Origin: Natronococcus pandeyae
GTDB taxonomy: Archaea > Halobacteriota > Halobacteria > Halobacteriales > Natrialbaceae
Assembly: GCF_008122205.1 (NCBI RefSeq)
Contig: NZ_PHNJ01000001.1
Location: forward strand, 310,001-374,000
DNA length: 64,000 bases
Direction of reading: 5' to 3'
A program made the position numbers and the translations under genes. The notes below the pieces were generated by a model, which did no database searches, was not told the origin of the DNA, and saw nothing but the letters and a program-made list of their open reading frames with translations. Positions within the stretch are counted from its first letter, which is position 1. Every line of letters begins with the position of its first letter. Shown here piece after piece: positions 1-7,600 of this stretch.

Positions 1-330
1 ATCGCGGACAAGGTCCGCTCGGCAGCCGCAGGAATCGAGGGTCGCAAGCAGCTCGCCGTGACGGCCTTCGCCGACGCGCTGGACGTCGTCCCGCGCACGC
101 TCGCCGGCAACACGGGTCAGGACCCGATCGACGCGCTGGTCGACCTCCGCGCCGCCCACGAGTCGGAGGGGCGTGCCGGCCTCATCACCGACGGCGAGGA
201 CGTCACAATCGACGATCCGTTCGAGTACGGCGTCGTCGACCCCGCCGACGTCAAGCGCGAGGCCATCGAGAGCGCGACCGAGGCCGCGACGATGATCGTC
301 CGCATCGACGACGTCATCGCCGCCGAGTAA
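1..330 (+). CDS. Thermosome subunit, C-terminal fragment
   Basis: Last 109 residues of a group II chaperonin (CCT/thermosome) subunit; the 5' part lies outside the window. The sequence shows the end of the equatorial domain, with the hallmark stretch around '[22 protein letters not shown]', the [10 protein letters not shown]-type segment and a final helix ending in a VRIDDVI-type motif, which in the family sits just before the flexible tail. The family folds cytosolic proteins in an ATP-driven double ring. This subunit stops right after VIAAE and lacks the Gly/Met-rich tail found on some haloarchaeal thermosome paralogues, so it may be the tail-less paralogue. Identity is secure; which paralogue is inference. 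Confidence 0.93.
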   Translation: MADKVRSAAAGIEGRKQLAVTAFADALDVVPRTLAGNTGQDPIDALVDLRAAHESEGRAGLITDGEDVTIDDPFEYGVVDPADVKREAIESATEAATMIVRIDDVIAAE

Positions 331-348
331 CTCTCGGTTACTGGTAGC

Positions 349-358
349 AACATTTTTT
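349..358 (+). terminator. Poly-T transcription terminator
   Basis: A run of six T (353-358) begins 23 bases after the thermosome stop codon, with no strong stem before it. Short oligo-T tracts are the usual archaeal termination signal. Confidence 0.45.
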
Positions 359-436
359 GTCCCGTACGTGTCTTCATTCAAATATTTTTAACTTCCAAAA
401 GTGTTAAATGTTAACACACCTAACTGCAGGGATACA

Positions 437-790
437 ATGTCCGGGCCTCCTCAGTCAGACCGGCTGACGCCGATCGACGACGCTGCCGGACGGATCATCT
501 ACTACGACGATCACCGTGGTACCTACCATACGTGGGTAGAGAACGCCGATTACGATCCAGTGAGTACGACACTCGTCCTGGCTATGTCGGCAGTACTCGA
601 CGTCGAACCGGACAGGATCGAGTCACTCTCGACGCGGGTCGATCCGGACGCACTCGACGCGATTTTCGCCGCCCGGCACAGCGGCTCCCCCAGAACGGAA
701 GCGGGATCGGTTTCGTTTCCGTTCGCGCGATGTGACGTCACGGTCCACGCAAACGGGGAGATCGTCATCGATCCGTCGACGACTCCGTGA
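437..790 (+). CDS. HalOD1 output-domain protein
   Basis: A 117-residue, single-domain protein of the HalOD1 family, a module that haloarchaea also use as the output domain of some response regulators. The typical features are present: an N-terminal YYDDHRGTYHTW segment, a helix 'STTLVLAMSAVLDVEPDRI', the conserved 'VDPDALDAIF' motif, and a short C-terminal strand 'CDVTVHANGEIVID'. No receiver domain is attached, so it may act as an orphan partner of other signalling proteins; its molecular role is unknown. An in-frame ATG at 401 also exists, but the start at 437 is preferred because family members begin just before this region. The upstream DNA is A/T rich (375-415), compatible with a promoter. 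Confidence 0.8.
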   Translation: MSGPPQSDRLTPIDDAAGRIIYYDDHRGTYHTWVENADYDPVSTTLVLAMSAVLDVEPDRIESLSTRVDPDALDAIFAARHSGSPRTEAGSVSFPFARCDVTVHANGEIVIDPSTTP

Positions 791-817
791 CGGGATCGAT
801 CTCGCCGGCGACGATCT

Positions 818-1693
818 TCAGTCGGTTGCGGGTGCCGACTCGAGGTCGACTCGGTCGCCGACCTCGAGGTCGAACGCCTCGTCGCCGCGTCCCTGATTGA
901 CGTCGAGTTCGACGTAGCCGTGGCTGCCGACGGTCGCGAGTCGGTCGCCCGTCGGAACGTCGGCGAAGGTGTCGCCGACGGGAAGGCGGTCGTCGTTCGC
1001 GATGATCTGGTCTCGGCTCTCGAGATAGCTGCCAGGAACGTTCGTGATGACGTTCCCGAAGTCGTCGACGACCAGGACCTCACCGACGGCGCAGCCGTCC
1101 TCGTCTACGGTCGCCTCGGGAAGTGCGAGATCGACGAAGTCGTCCGTCGGTTCGAGAACGGCAAGCGACTCGAGCCGATCCGGATCGCCCTCGTGTACCG
1201 CCGCCGCGGCGGGGGCGAAGACGTCCCGTCCGTGGAAGGTCGTGCTGGCCGGCCCCCGGTCGGCGCTTCCAGCGGGGACGACGGGAGCCGTTCCGGTCGT
1301 CGGCTCGACCGGCTCGAGGCGCTGCTCGTCGATCAGGAACGTCTCGAGGCCGTTACCCGACTCGATGTCGTCGCGGGGCTCGAAATCATCCTCGCCGGCG
1401 AGTCGACGCGCGACGGGCAGCAGGACGCCGTTGTCCGGCCCGACAAGCGTGTGTTCGCCGGCGCGGACGACGAGCGCGTCGCGGTCGGTGCCGACGCCGG
1501 GATCGACGACGACGAGGTGGGTCGCGGGTGGAAAGTACGGGAGGGTCTCCCGGAGCCAGAACGCCGCCGTACGGACGTCGTGTCGGGGGAAGTCGTGTCC
1601 GACGTCGACCAGTTTCGCGTCGGTGCGCTGGAGCACGACGCCTTTCATCGCTGCGGGATACGGGGTGCCGAAATCCGACGTGAGCGTGATCAC
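818..1693 (-). CDS. SAM hydroxide adenosyltransferase (DUF62/SAM hydrolase family)
   Basis: Member of the family in which archaeal and bacterial enzymes hydrolyse S-adenosylmethionine to adenosine and methionine, related to SAM-dependent chlorinase/fluorinase. From a GTG start at 1693 the protein has 291 residues and opens with ITLTSDFGT, the family start. Asp64 in VVDPGVG and Arg71 keep the seven-residue spacing of the conserved Asp-Arg-His triad. The C-terminal half has the FGNVITN motif of the beta-barrel domain. An upstream ATG at 1774 would add 27 Arg/Pro-containing residues not expected in the family. The gene lies 109 bases downstream of nadM on the same strand; physiological role is uncertain, perhaps SAM level control. 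Confidence 0.9.
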   Translation of the reverse strand: MITLTSDFGTPYPAAMKGVVLQRTDAKLVDVGHDFPRHDVRTAAFWLRETLPYFPPATHLVVVDPGVGTDRDALVVRAGEHTLVGPDNGVLLPVARRLAGEDDFEPRDDIESGNGLETFLIDEQRLEPVEPTTGTAPVVPAGSADRGPASTTFHGRDVFAPAAAAVHEGDPDRLESLAVLEPTDDFVDLALPEATVDEDGCAVGEVLVVDDFGNVITNVPGSYLESRDQIIANDDRLPVGDTFADVPTGDRLATVGSHGYVELDVNQGRGDEAFDLEVGDRVDLESAPATD

Positions 1694-1802
1694 GGCGAAG
1701 GGTACGATTCCATCGGTCAAAATCAGTGTGTCTCGGACCGATCGTCCGGGCGGCAGCCTCGCTCCTGGGGACACAGTGCGGAACGACGGTATTGAAGAGC
1801 CG

Positions 1803-2318
1803 TTACGCTCCGTTCGAGTCGGAGCCGCTGACCATCTGGATGCGCTCGATGCCGTTGATCTCGTCGACGACTTCGACGACGGCCTCGGGAACCAGCGACT
1901 CCCAGTCGCCGCCGTTGATCATGCGCTCGCGGACCTCGGTTCCCTCGAGCACCTCCCGGTTGAACATCGGCGACTGGCGGATCTCGATGTCGGCCTCGCG
2001 AAACAGCTGGATGACGAGCGGATTGTTCGAGTACGCGACGTCGAAGTCGGGACTCATGCTCTGGACGTGGCTCACCCAGACCGAGTTGCGCTCTAAGTCC
2101 TCGATCGGGACGGCGTAGGTCACGAGGTCGGTATCGACGAGCGACTTGGTAATCATCATGATGCGCTCGCCGGCGGTGAACGGATTCCGGACGGTGTGTG
2201 AGTCGTCGGCGCTTCCGATTCCCAGCACGAGTTCGTCGACGTCCTCGGCAATTTGTGCGACCATGTTGCGGTGGCCGTTGTGGAACGGCTGGAAGCGACC
2301 GATATAGAACCCCCTCAT
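1803..2318 (-). CDS. nadM: Nicotinamide-nucleotide adenylyltransferase (archaeal NadM type)
   Basis: Transfers AMP from ATP to nicotinamide mononucleotide (or the nicotinate form), the last step towards NAD. The 171-residue protein starts with the nucleotidyltransferase signature 'GRFQPFHNGH', whose HxGH motif lies at residues 13-16, and has the C-terminal 'GTEVRERM' motif equivalent to the ISSTxxR element that binds the triphosphate. The length matches archaeal NMN adenylyltransferases. The ATG at 2318 was chosen because the catalytic motif begins seven residues later; the open frame continues upstream to 2507 but that part is Arg-rich and unlike the family. Likely cotranscribed with the SAM-hydrolase gene. 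Confidence 0.95.
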   Translation of the reverse strand: MRGFYIGRFQPFHNGHRNMVAQIAEDVDELVLGIGSADDSHTVRNPFTAGERIMMITKSLVDTDLVTYAVPIEDLERNSVWVSHVQSMSPDFDVAYSNNPLVIQLFREADIEIRQSPMFNREVLEGTEVRERMINGGDWESLVPEAVVEVVDEINGIERIQMVSGSDSNGA

Positions 2319-2511
2319 GCCGAACACTGATTGTGCGTGGCGCTTAAGCGTGGCGAGTTTTCCGCCACGCTGATTCCGTCGACCGACCGGTTGGAATTGG
2401 GACAGTTCCGGTGAATCCGTCGGAACCGAACGGATTCCCCCTCGGCGTAATCGTGCGACACTGGGCCCGTAGTCTCTGATTTCGGGTACTAACGCAATGC
2501 GCCGCATGGAG

Positions 2512-2522
2512 AAAGTATATCA
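2512..2522 (+). promoter_or_regulatory. Probable TATA box of lonB
   Basis: An AAAGTATATCA element lies about 40-50 bases before the lonB start at 2561, in an otherwise GC-rich spacer. Position and composition fit a haloarchaeal TATA element with a short leader. Confidence 0.4.
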
Positions 2523-2560
2523 GTCGCAATCCCTTCGGATCAGGTACTGAACAGAGTTCT

Positions 2561-4729
2561 ATGAGTAACGATACGAACGTTGACGACTCCCCTGAAGGCG
2601 CATCTGACGCCGCTCCCGACGACGTCCAGCGAGAGGAGCAGCGTCCGGATCGCCAAGGGGATCGGTCGCCGAACACGGATGACGGCGACCAGACCGACGA
2701 GTCCGGCGGCGCCCCGGACGAGGAATTTGACCCCGAGTCGGGTACCGACGAGACCGACGACGAGGTCGAAACGGTCGAAGACCTCGGCAGTACTGTCGAA
2801 GTCGATCCGGGTGTCGAAGTCGACGAGGAGAACGCCGAAGACGATCTGCTCGGCGGACTCAAGATCGACTCGACAGCGGACATCGAGGTCCCCGACCGCC
2901 TCGTCGACCAGGTCATCGGACAGGACGAAGCTCGAGACATCATCATTAAGGCTGCCAAACAGCGCCGACACGTGATGATGATCGGCTCGCCGGGAACCGG
3001 CAAGTCGATGCTAGCGAAGGCGATGAGTCAGCTCCTGCCCCAGGAAGATCTGCAAGACGTTCTCGTCTACCACAACCCGGACGACGGCAACGAGCCGAAG
3101 GTCCGGACCGTCCCCGCCGGCAAGGGAGAACAGATTATCGACGCACACAAGGAAGAAGCCCGCAAGCGCAACCAGATGCGGTCGATCCTGATGTGGATCA
3201 TTATCGCGATCGTCGTCGGGTACGCTATCCTCGCCCGACAGATCCTGCTGGGTATCCTCGCAGCGGGTATCATCTGGTTCATCTTCCGCTACACCAGCCG
3301 CGGCACGGACGCGATGGTGCCGAACATGATCGTCGACAACGGCGATCAGCGCACCGCGCCGTTCGAGGACGCGACCGGCGCCCACGCCGGCGCGCTGCTC
3401 GGCGACGTCCGCCACGACCCGTTCCAGTCCGGTGGGATGGAGACGCCATCTCACGACCGGGTCGAACCCGGCGGGATACACAAGGCCAACAAGGGTGTGC
3501 TGTTCGTCGACGAGATCAACACGTTAGACGTCCGGACCCAGCAGAAGCTGATGACGGCGATCCAGGAAGGCGAGTTCTCGATCACCGGCCAGTCCGAGCG
3601 CTCCTCGGGCGCGATGGTCCAGACCGAACCCGTCCCCTGTGACTTCGTCATGATCGCGGCCGGGAACCTGGACGCGATGGAGAACATGCACCCCGCGCTC
3701 CGCTCGCGGATCAAGGGCTACGGGTACGAGGTGTACATGGACGACACCATCGAGGACACGCCCGAGATGCGGCGCAAGTACGCCCGCTTCATCGCCCAGG
3801 AGGTCGATCGCGACGGGCGGCTCCCCCACTTCGAGCGCGAGGCCGTCGAGGAGATCATCCTCGAGGCCAAGCGCCGTGCGGGCCGCAAGGAACATCTCAC
3901 GCTGCTGTTCCGGAACCTCGGCGGTCTCGTGCGGGTGGCCGGCGACATCGCCCGCGCCGAGGACCGCGAGTACACGACGCGTGACGACGTCCTGCAGGCC
4001 AAGGACCGTTCGCGCTCGATCGAGCAACAGCTCGCCGACGACTACATCGAGCGCCGCAAGGACTACGAACTGCAGGTCACCCAGGACGGCGTCGAGGGCC
4101 GCGTCAACGGCCTCGCCGTCATGGGCGAAGACTCCGGTATCATGCTCCCCGTGATGGCCGAAATCGCGCCCGCACAGGGCCAGGGTCAGGTTATCGCGAC
4201 CGGCCAGCTAAAGGAGATGGCCGAGGAATCCGTCCAGAACGTCTCGGCGATCATCAAGAAGTTCTCCGACGTAAACCTCTCGGAGAAGGACGTTCACATC
4301 CAGTTCGTCCAGGCCGGCCAGCAGGGCGTCGACGGCGACTCCGCCTCCATTACGGTGGCGACGGCCGTCATCAGCGCGCTCGAGGATATCCCGATCGATC
4401 AGTCGGTCGCCATGACCGGCTCGCTCTCGGTCCGGGGCGACGTCCTTCCGGTCGGCGGCGTGACCCACAAGATCGAAGCCGCCGCGAAGGCCGGCTGCAG
4501 CAAGGTCATCATCCCCCAGGCCAACGAACAGGACGTGATGATCGAAGACGAGTACGCCGAGATGATCGAAATCATCCCGTGCTCGAACATCAGCGAAGTC
4601 CTCGACGTCGCCCTGATGGGCGAGCCGAAGAAGGACTCGCTGGTCGATCGACTCAAGTCGATCACCGGATCGGCGTTCGACCAGCAGGCCGTCAGCGGTG
4701 CCGGCGGCTCGAACCCGAGTCCGCAGTAG
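2561..4729 (+). CDS. lonB: Membrane-anchored ATP-dependent Lon protease (archaeal LonB)
   Basis: Essential membrane-bound AAA+ protease of haloarchaea that degrades regulatory and damaged proteins; in Haloferax it controls phytoene synthase and thereby carotenoids. The 722-residue protein has a very acidic disordered N-terminus (about 1-100), Walker A GSPGTGKS at 142-149, two transmembrane helices inserted in the AAA domain (about 207-243), Walker B 'LFVDEIN', and a C-terminal S16 domain with catalytic Ser594 in the GDSAS motif and Lys637 in THKIEAA, 43 residues apart as in the family. The acidic extension before the AAA domain is long. The stop codon abuts the start of the CPBP gene, so the two are probably cotranscribed and translationally linked. 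Confidence 0.97.
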   Translation: MSNDTNVDDSPEGASDAAPDDVQREEQRPDRQGDRSPNTDDGDQTDESGGAPDEEFDPESGTDETDDEVETVEDLGSTVEVDPGVEVDEENAEDDLLGGLKIDSTADIEVPDRLVDQVIGQDEARDIIIKAAKQRRHVMMIGSPGTGKSMLAKAMSQLLPQEDLQDVLVYHNPDDGNEPKVRTVPAGKGEQIIDAHKEEARKRNQMRSILMWIIIAIVVGYAILARQILLGILAAGIIWFIFRYTSRGTDAMVPNMIVDNGDQRTAPFEDATGAHAGALLGDVRHDPFQSGGMETPSHDRVEPGGIHKANKGVLFVDEINTLDVRTQQKLMTAIQEGEFSITGQSERSSGAMVQTEPVPCDFVMIAAGNLDAMENMHPALRSRIKGYGYEVYMDDTIEDTPEMRRKYARFIAQEVDRDGRLPHFEREAVEEIILEAKRRAGRKEHLTLLFRNLGGLVRVAGDIARAEDREYTTRDDVLQAKDRSRSIEQQLADDYIERRKDYELQVTQDGVEGRVNGLAVMGEDSGIMLPVMAEIAPAQGQGQVIATGQLKEMAEESVQNVSAIIKKFSDVNLSEKDVHIQFVQAGQQGVDGDSASITVATAVISALEDIPIDQSVAMTGSLSVRGDVLPVGGVTHKIEAAAKAGCSKVIIPQANEQDVMIEDEYAEMIEIIPCSNISEVLDVALMGEPKKDSLVDRLKSITGSAFDQQAVSGAGGSNPSPQ

Positions 4730-5668
4730 ATGGCTGACTGGACGGCGTTCGCGGCTATTACGGGCGTCGTCCTCGCGTTGTTGCTCGTTCTTTCCACCCT
4801 CACGCAGTCCGCGTTCGAGGATGCGGATCTCGATACCGACTCCAGTGACGACACCGCGGCCGAGACCACCTCCGGCACGGATTCGACACCGGCAGGCGAG
4901 AGCCCGGATTCCGAGACGCCGAGTACCGGCGAGTCCGCCGACTCGACGAGCGAGTCGGTCGACGCGACCACCGGCCTCGAGACCGATGCCGACGGCGAAC
5001 CCGCCGAACCGACGGTTCGCGAGCAGCCGCGCGCTGACGACCGGGGGGTCGATCCGGAGTCGCTGACGACGGGCATGGTGCTCGCGAACGTCGCGGCGTC
5101 ACAGGGACTGTTCGCGCTCGTGTTGCTCGGCGCCGTCGTTTACACCGGCGTGCCGGCCGACGCCCTGGGGATCGAGTTCTCGCGGTCGTATCTCGAGACT
5201 GGACTGCTCCTGGGCACCGCGTTCGGCCTCGTACTCTACGTCGCGAACGAACTCGGCGCCGCGACCGCGACGCGGTTCGGCTTCGACCACGACGAACAGT
5301 TGCGGGAACTGCTCGCACCCGAGTCGATCCAGGGCTGGCTCGTCCTGCTGGGCGTCGTGCTCCCGATCATCGCGGTCTTCGAGGAGTTGCTCTTTCGGGC
5401 GGCGCTGATCGGCGCGCTCTCCGTCGGCTTCGGGATCTCGCCGTGGCTGCTGGCCGTCGTCTCCTCGGTCGCGTTCGCGATCGGTCACGGGATGCAGGGC
5501 AGCGTCGGAATCGTGGTCACGGGTGTCCTCGGGTTCGTCCTCGCGGCCATCTACATCGTCACCGGGAGCTTCCTGGTGGTCGTGGTCGCACACTACTTCA
5601 TCAACGCCCTCGAGTTCGTCGTCCACGAAGGGCTCGAGTTCGAGTGGGCGGAAACCCTCGAAAGCTAA
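4730..5668 (+). CDS. CPBP-family intramembrane metalloprotease
   Basis: A 312-residue multi-pass membrane protein of the CPBP (CAAX protease/bacteriocin-processing, Abi) family. The catalytic motifs are all visible: EE-x3-R (Glu218, Glu219, Arg223), FxxxH (His253) and HxxxN (His288, Asn292). Residues 1-25 form a first membrane helix, followed by an acidic Ser/Thr/Glu-rich linker (about 30-110) and then a core of about six helices. The ATG starts on the base after the lonB stop codon, implying coupled expression of two membrane proteases. Family members cleave prenylated or membrane proteins; the haloarchaeal substrate is unknown. Confidence 0.9.
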   Translation: MADWTAFAAITGVVLALLLVLSTLTQSAFEDADLDTDSSDDTAAETTSGTDSTPAGESPDSETPSTGESADSTSESVDATTGLETDADGEPAEPTVREQPRADDRGVDPESLTTGMVLANVAASQGLFALVLLGAVVYTGVPADALGIEFSRSYLETGLLLGTAFGLVLYVANELGAATATRFGFDHDEQLRELLAPESIQGWLVLLGVVLPIIAVFEELLFRAALIGALSVGFGISPWLLAVVSSVAFAIGHGMQGSVGIVVTGVLGFVLAAIYIVTGSFLVVVVAHYFINALEFVVHEGLEFEWAETLES

Positions 5669-5692
5669 GGGGTCCGACCCGTAGAATCCGAT

Positions 5693-6040
5693 ATGAACGG
5701 AACGATCGACCTGCCGGAGTCGACGCGCCGACTGATCATGTACGGGGTAATCTTCTATTTCTCGCTGTTCCTGTACGCGACGATCGCCGACGACGTGATT
5801 GCGATGTACGCGACCGAGTTCGTCTTCGGCGTGATCGCGATCGGGATCGGAGCGATCCTCTTCCGGGAAGCCGAAAAAGAGCTGTCGATCGTCATGGGTG
5901 CCGCGGTCTGTCTCGTCTCGGGTGGCCTGCTCCAGTTCGTCTACCTGTTCACCCGGCTGCTGGTGTTCGACCTGGCGACGTCGATACTCGTCTTTACGGG
6001 TATCGGACTCTACATCTACGCGGCCTGGTACAGCGAGTAG
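5693..6040 (+). CDS. Small four-helix membrane protein, unknown function
   Basis: A 115-residue hydrophobic protein with about four predicted membrane segments (around 12-30, 37-56, 62-82 and 90-110), joined by short polar loops such as FREAEKEL. No catalytic motif is visible and no family could be named from the sequence. It starts 24 bases after the CPBP gene on the same strand, so it probably ends the lonB-CPBP operon and may serve the same membrane quality-control function; that link is inference from position only. Confidence 0.75.
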   Translation: MNGTIDLPESTRRLIMYGVIFYFSLFLYATIADDVIAMYATEFVFGVIAIGIGAILFREAEKELSIVMGAAVCLVSGGLLQFVYLFTRLLVFDLATSILVFTGIGLYIYAAWYSE

Positions 6041-6130
6041 GCGGTTCGTGCCGGCTCACCGAGATACTGCCTGTGTCGAAACGAGTTCGTGGGACGGTAA
6101 CCGAGGCGTCGCTCGATGCCGAACGCTGCC

Positions 6131-6601
6131 TTACAGTCCTTCGAGCGAACGCAACTTCTGTTCGACCGGCGGCGGCGCGGCGCTCGGGCCGTCGCGAACG
6201 CGGTGGTCGGGGATCAGAATCGGGGCCGGGTTGTTGTCCAGTGCAGTTCGCACCAGATTCACGTCCGCCGAGTCGTCGGAATCGAGTTCGGGCGTCATCC
6301 GCGTGAGGGTACGGACGTCGACCTGGTCGCCGTAGGGAATCTCTCGGACCTGCTCTAACACCGCGCGCTGGTCGGTCGGCATCGTCAGCGCGACCTGAAC
6401 GTCGTCGAACTCGATCTCCTCGAGGCCGTCGAGATACTCGAAGATCCGATCGAGCACGGGATGGTCGGTCTCGGCGTCCGGTTCCGCAGTGTTCGGAAAC
6501 GCAACGCGAAGCACCCGCCCGCTCGCAGCCCCGAGTTGGACGTACCGGTCGAGGTACGGCGACTCCTGCGCGTAGATGCCAGCGTCCGTGGCCTCCTCCA
6601 T
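6131..6601 (-). CDS. MGMT-family protein, alkyltransferase-like, active-site Cys replaced by Asp
   Basis: 156-residue protein with the fold of O6-alkylguanine-DNA alkyltransferase (Ogt/MGMT). The DNA-binding part is recognisable: '[16 protein letters not shown]' (helix-turn-helix region), Arg118 at the arginine-finger position and '[13 protein letters not shown]'. Active alkyltransferases read PCHRV here; this protein has Asp132 (codon GAC), so it cannot accept an alkyl group by the known mechanism. Alkyltransferase-like (ATL) proteins, which usually have Trp at this site, bind lesions and recruit nucleotide-excision repair; a similar damage-sensor role is inferred. The ATG at 6601 gives the family N-terminus; it diverges from trpC. 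Confidence 0.8.
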   Translation of the reverse strand: MEEATDAGIYAQESPYLDRYVQLGAASGRVLRVAFPNTAEPDAETDHPVLDRIFEYLDGLEEIEFDDVQVALTMPTDQRAVLEQVREIPYGDQVDVRTLTRMTPELDSDDSADVNLVRTALDNNPAPILIPDHRVRDGPSAAPPPVEQKLRSLEGL

Positions 6602-6665
6602 ACCGGACCGATAGGGGAGACAGCCTTGAATATTCGCCGGTCGGTTCGGTTCGATGACGCAAGTC

Positions 6666-6694
6666 TTATGTACATAACAGTACGTCGATGTACA
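6666..6694 (+). promoter_or_regulatory. trpC promoter with two TGTACA operator-like boxes
   Basis: Two copies of the palindrome TGTACA sit at 6669-6674 and 6689-6694, 20 bases (two helical turns) apart, and end three bases before the trpC ATG. The first is the centre of a 12-base perfect palindrome, TTATGTACATAA (6666-6677), placed where the TATA box of a near-leaderless transcript would be. The methanogen repressor TrpY binds TGTACA 'TRP boxes' in the trp promoter region, so these look like tryptophan-responsive operators. The same spacer also carries the divergent promoter of the alkyltransferase-like gene. Confidence 0.6.
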
Positions 6695-6697
6695 ATA

Positions 6698-7600
6698 ATG
6701 AACTCTCGAACGGAGCTGGCTCCCGCAGTCCAGTCCATCCTCGAGGCGGCCCGGGAGCGATCGGGCGGCGACGGCGAACGACTGTCCGTCGAGGCGCGAT
6801 CGCTTCCCGACGCGCTGGCTCGAGCGGAGGCGGAGGGTCGCGTCCCGATCATCGCGGAGGTGAAGCCGACGAGTCCGACCGCCGACGGAACGCGCGCGGA
6901 CGATCCCGTCGAACTCGCCGAGGCGATGGTCGAGGGCGGTGCAGCGGCCATCTCGGTGCTCACTGAGCCGTCGCACTTCGGTGGCTCTCCCGAAGCACTC
7001 GCTCGAGTTCGCGAGGCCGTCGACGTCCCCGTCCTTCGGAAGGACTTCGTGCTCGACGAGGACGGGATGGACGTCGTCGAAGCCGATCTCCTCCTGCTCA
7101 TCGCGCGGTTCGTCGGCGTTCGCGAACCATCCGGTTCGCGAGCCAGTCAGAACCCGCCGGGTTCTGACGCTGATCTCGAGGAACTGATCGCGGCCGCCCG
7201 CGAGCGCGGGTTCCAGCCGCTCGTCGAGGTTCACGACCGCGAGGAACTCGAGACCGCACTCGAGGCAGGTGCCGAGATCATCGGCGTGAACAACCGGGAT
7301 CTCGCGCGACTCGAGGTCGATCTCGGAACGTTTGAATCCGTCGGGCCGCATGCGAGGCGGCTATGTCGCCTCGACGAGTCGAGCGGTGGAACCGCGAGAC
7401 ACGCTCCGGACGACGTGACGCTGATCGCGGAGAGCGGCGTGTCGACGCCGGGAGACGTCCGCCGGATGCGCGAGGCGGGCGCCGACGCGCTGCTCGTCGG
7501 CAGCGCCATCATGGACCACGGCGGCAACAGCGACGTGAGCGAGAACGTCCGGCGACTGACGCGAGCGACGAACCTCGGAGGCGAGACTGATCATGAGTGA
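6698..7600 (+). CDS. trpC: Indole-3-glycerol-phosphate synthase with two in-frame hairpin inserts
   Basis: Closes 1-(2-carboxyphenylamino)-deoxyribulose phosphate to indole-3-glycerol phosphate in tryptophan synthesis. The TIM-barrel motifs are clear: '[10 protein letters not shown]' with catalytic Glu54 and Lys56, '[10 protein letters not shown]', 'GVNNRDL', 'IAESGVSTP' and 'ALLVGSAIM'. At 300 residues it is longer than usual (about 250-265). The extra length is two low-complexity inserts, residues about 140-157 and 216-237, each encoded by a pair of palindromes. ATG 6698 is preferred because it follows the promoter boxes; the frame upstream is not family-like. The 3' end overlaps trpB by eight bases, so trpC, trpB, trpA and the ADTH synthase gene form one operon. 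Confidence 0.96.
   Translation: MNSRTELAPAVQSILEAARERSGGDGERLSVEARSLPDALARAEAEGRVPIIAEVKPTSPTADGTRADDPVELAEAMVEGGAAAISVLTEPSHFGGSPEALARVREAVDVPVLRKDFVLDEDGMDVVEADLLLLIARFVGVREPSGSRASQNPPGSDADLEELIAAARERGFQPLVEVHDREELETALEAGAEIIGVNNRDLARLEVDLGTFESVGPHARRLCRLDESSGGTARHAPDDVTLIAESGVSTPGDVRRMREAGADALLVGSAIMDHGGNSDVSENVRRLTRATNLGGETDHE
7120..7141. repeat. Perfect hairpin inside trpC (insert 1, first)
   Basis: Nine-base arms around the four-base loop ATCC (arm core CGCGAACC / GGTTCGCG). It lies in frame and codes for part of a loop absent from ordinary TrpC. Confidence 0.8.
7146..7168. repeat. Perfect hairpin inside trpC (insert 1, second)
   Basis: Ten-base perfect arms GTCAGAACCC / GGGTTCTGAC around the loop GCC, starting five bases after the previous hairpin. 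The pair encodes the first extra loop of TrpC. Confidence 0.8.
7353..7373. repeat. Hairpin inside trpC (insert 2, first)
   Basis: Seven-base arms CGAGGCG / CGCCTCG with a seven-base loop. It starts the second low-complexity insert of TrpC, between 'LGTFESVG' and '[10 protein letters not shown]'. Confidence 0.7.
7378..7400. repeat. Hairpin inside trpC (insert 2, second; shared with trpB)
   Basis: Stem GCGGT / ACCGC around GGA, flanked by GTCGA and GAGAC. A 23-base relative with the same flanks occurs in trpB at 8740-8762, differing at three central bases, one pair of which is compensatory in the stem. Confidence 0.75.

Noticed and set aside
6461-6697. Longer TrpC start
   Set aside because: The 79 extra residues are Arg/Val-rich, antisense to the alkyltransferase-like gene, and would run through the promoter boxes.
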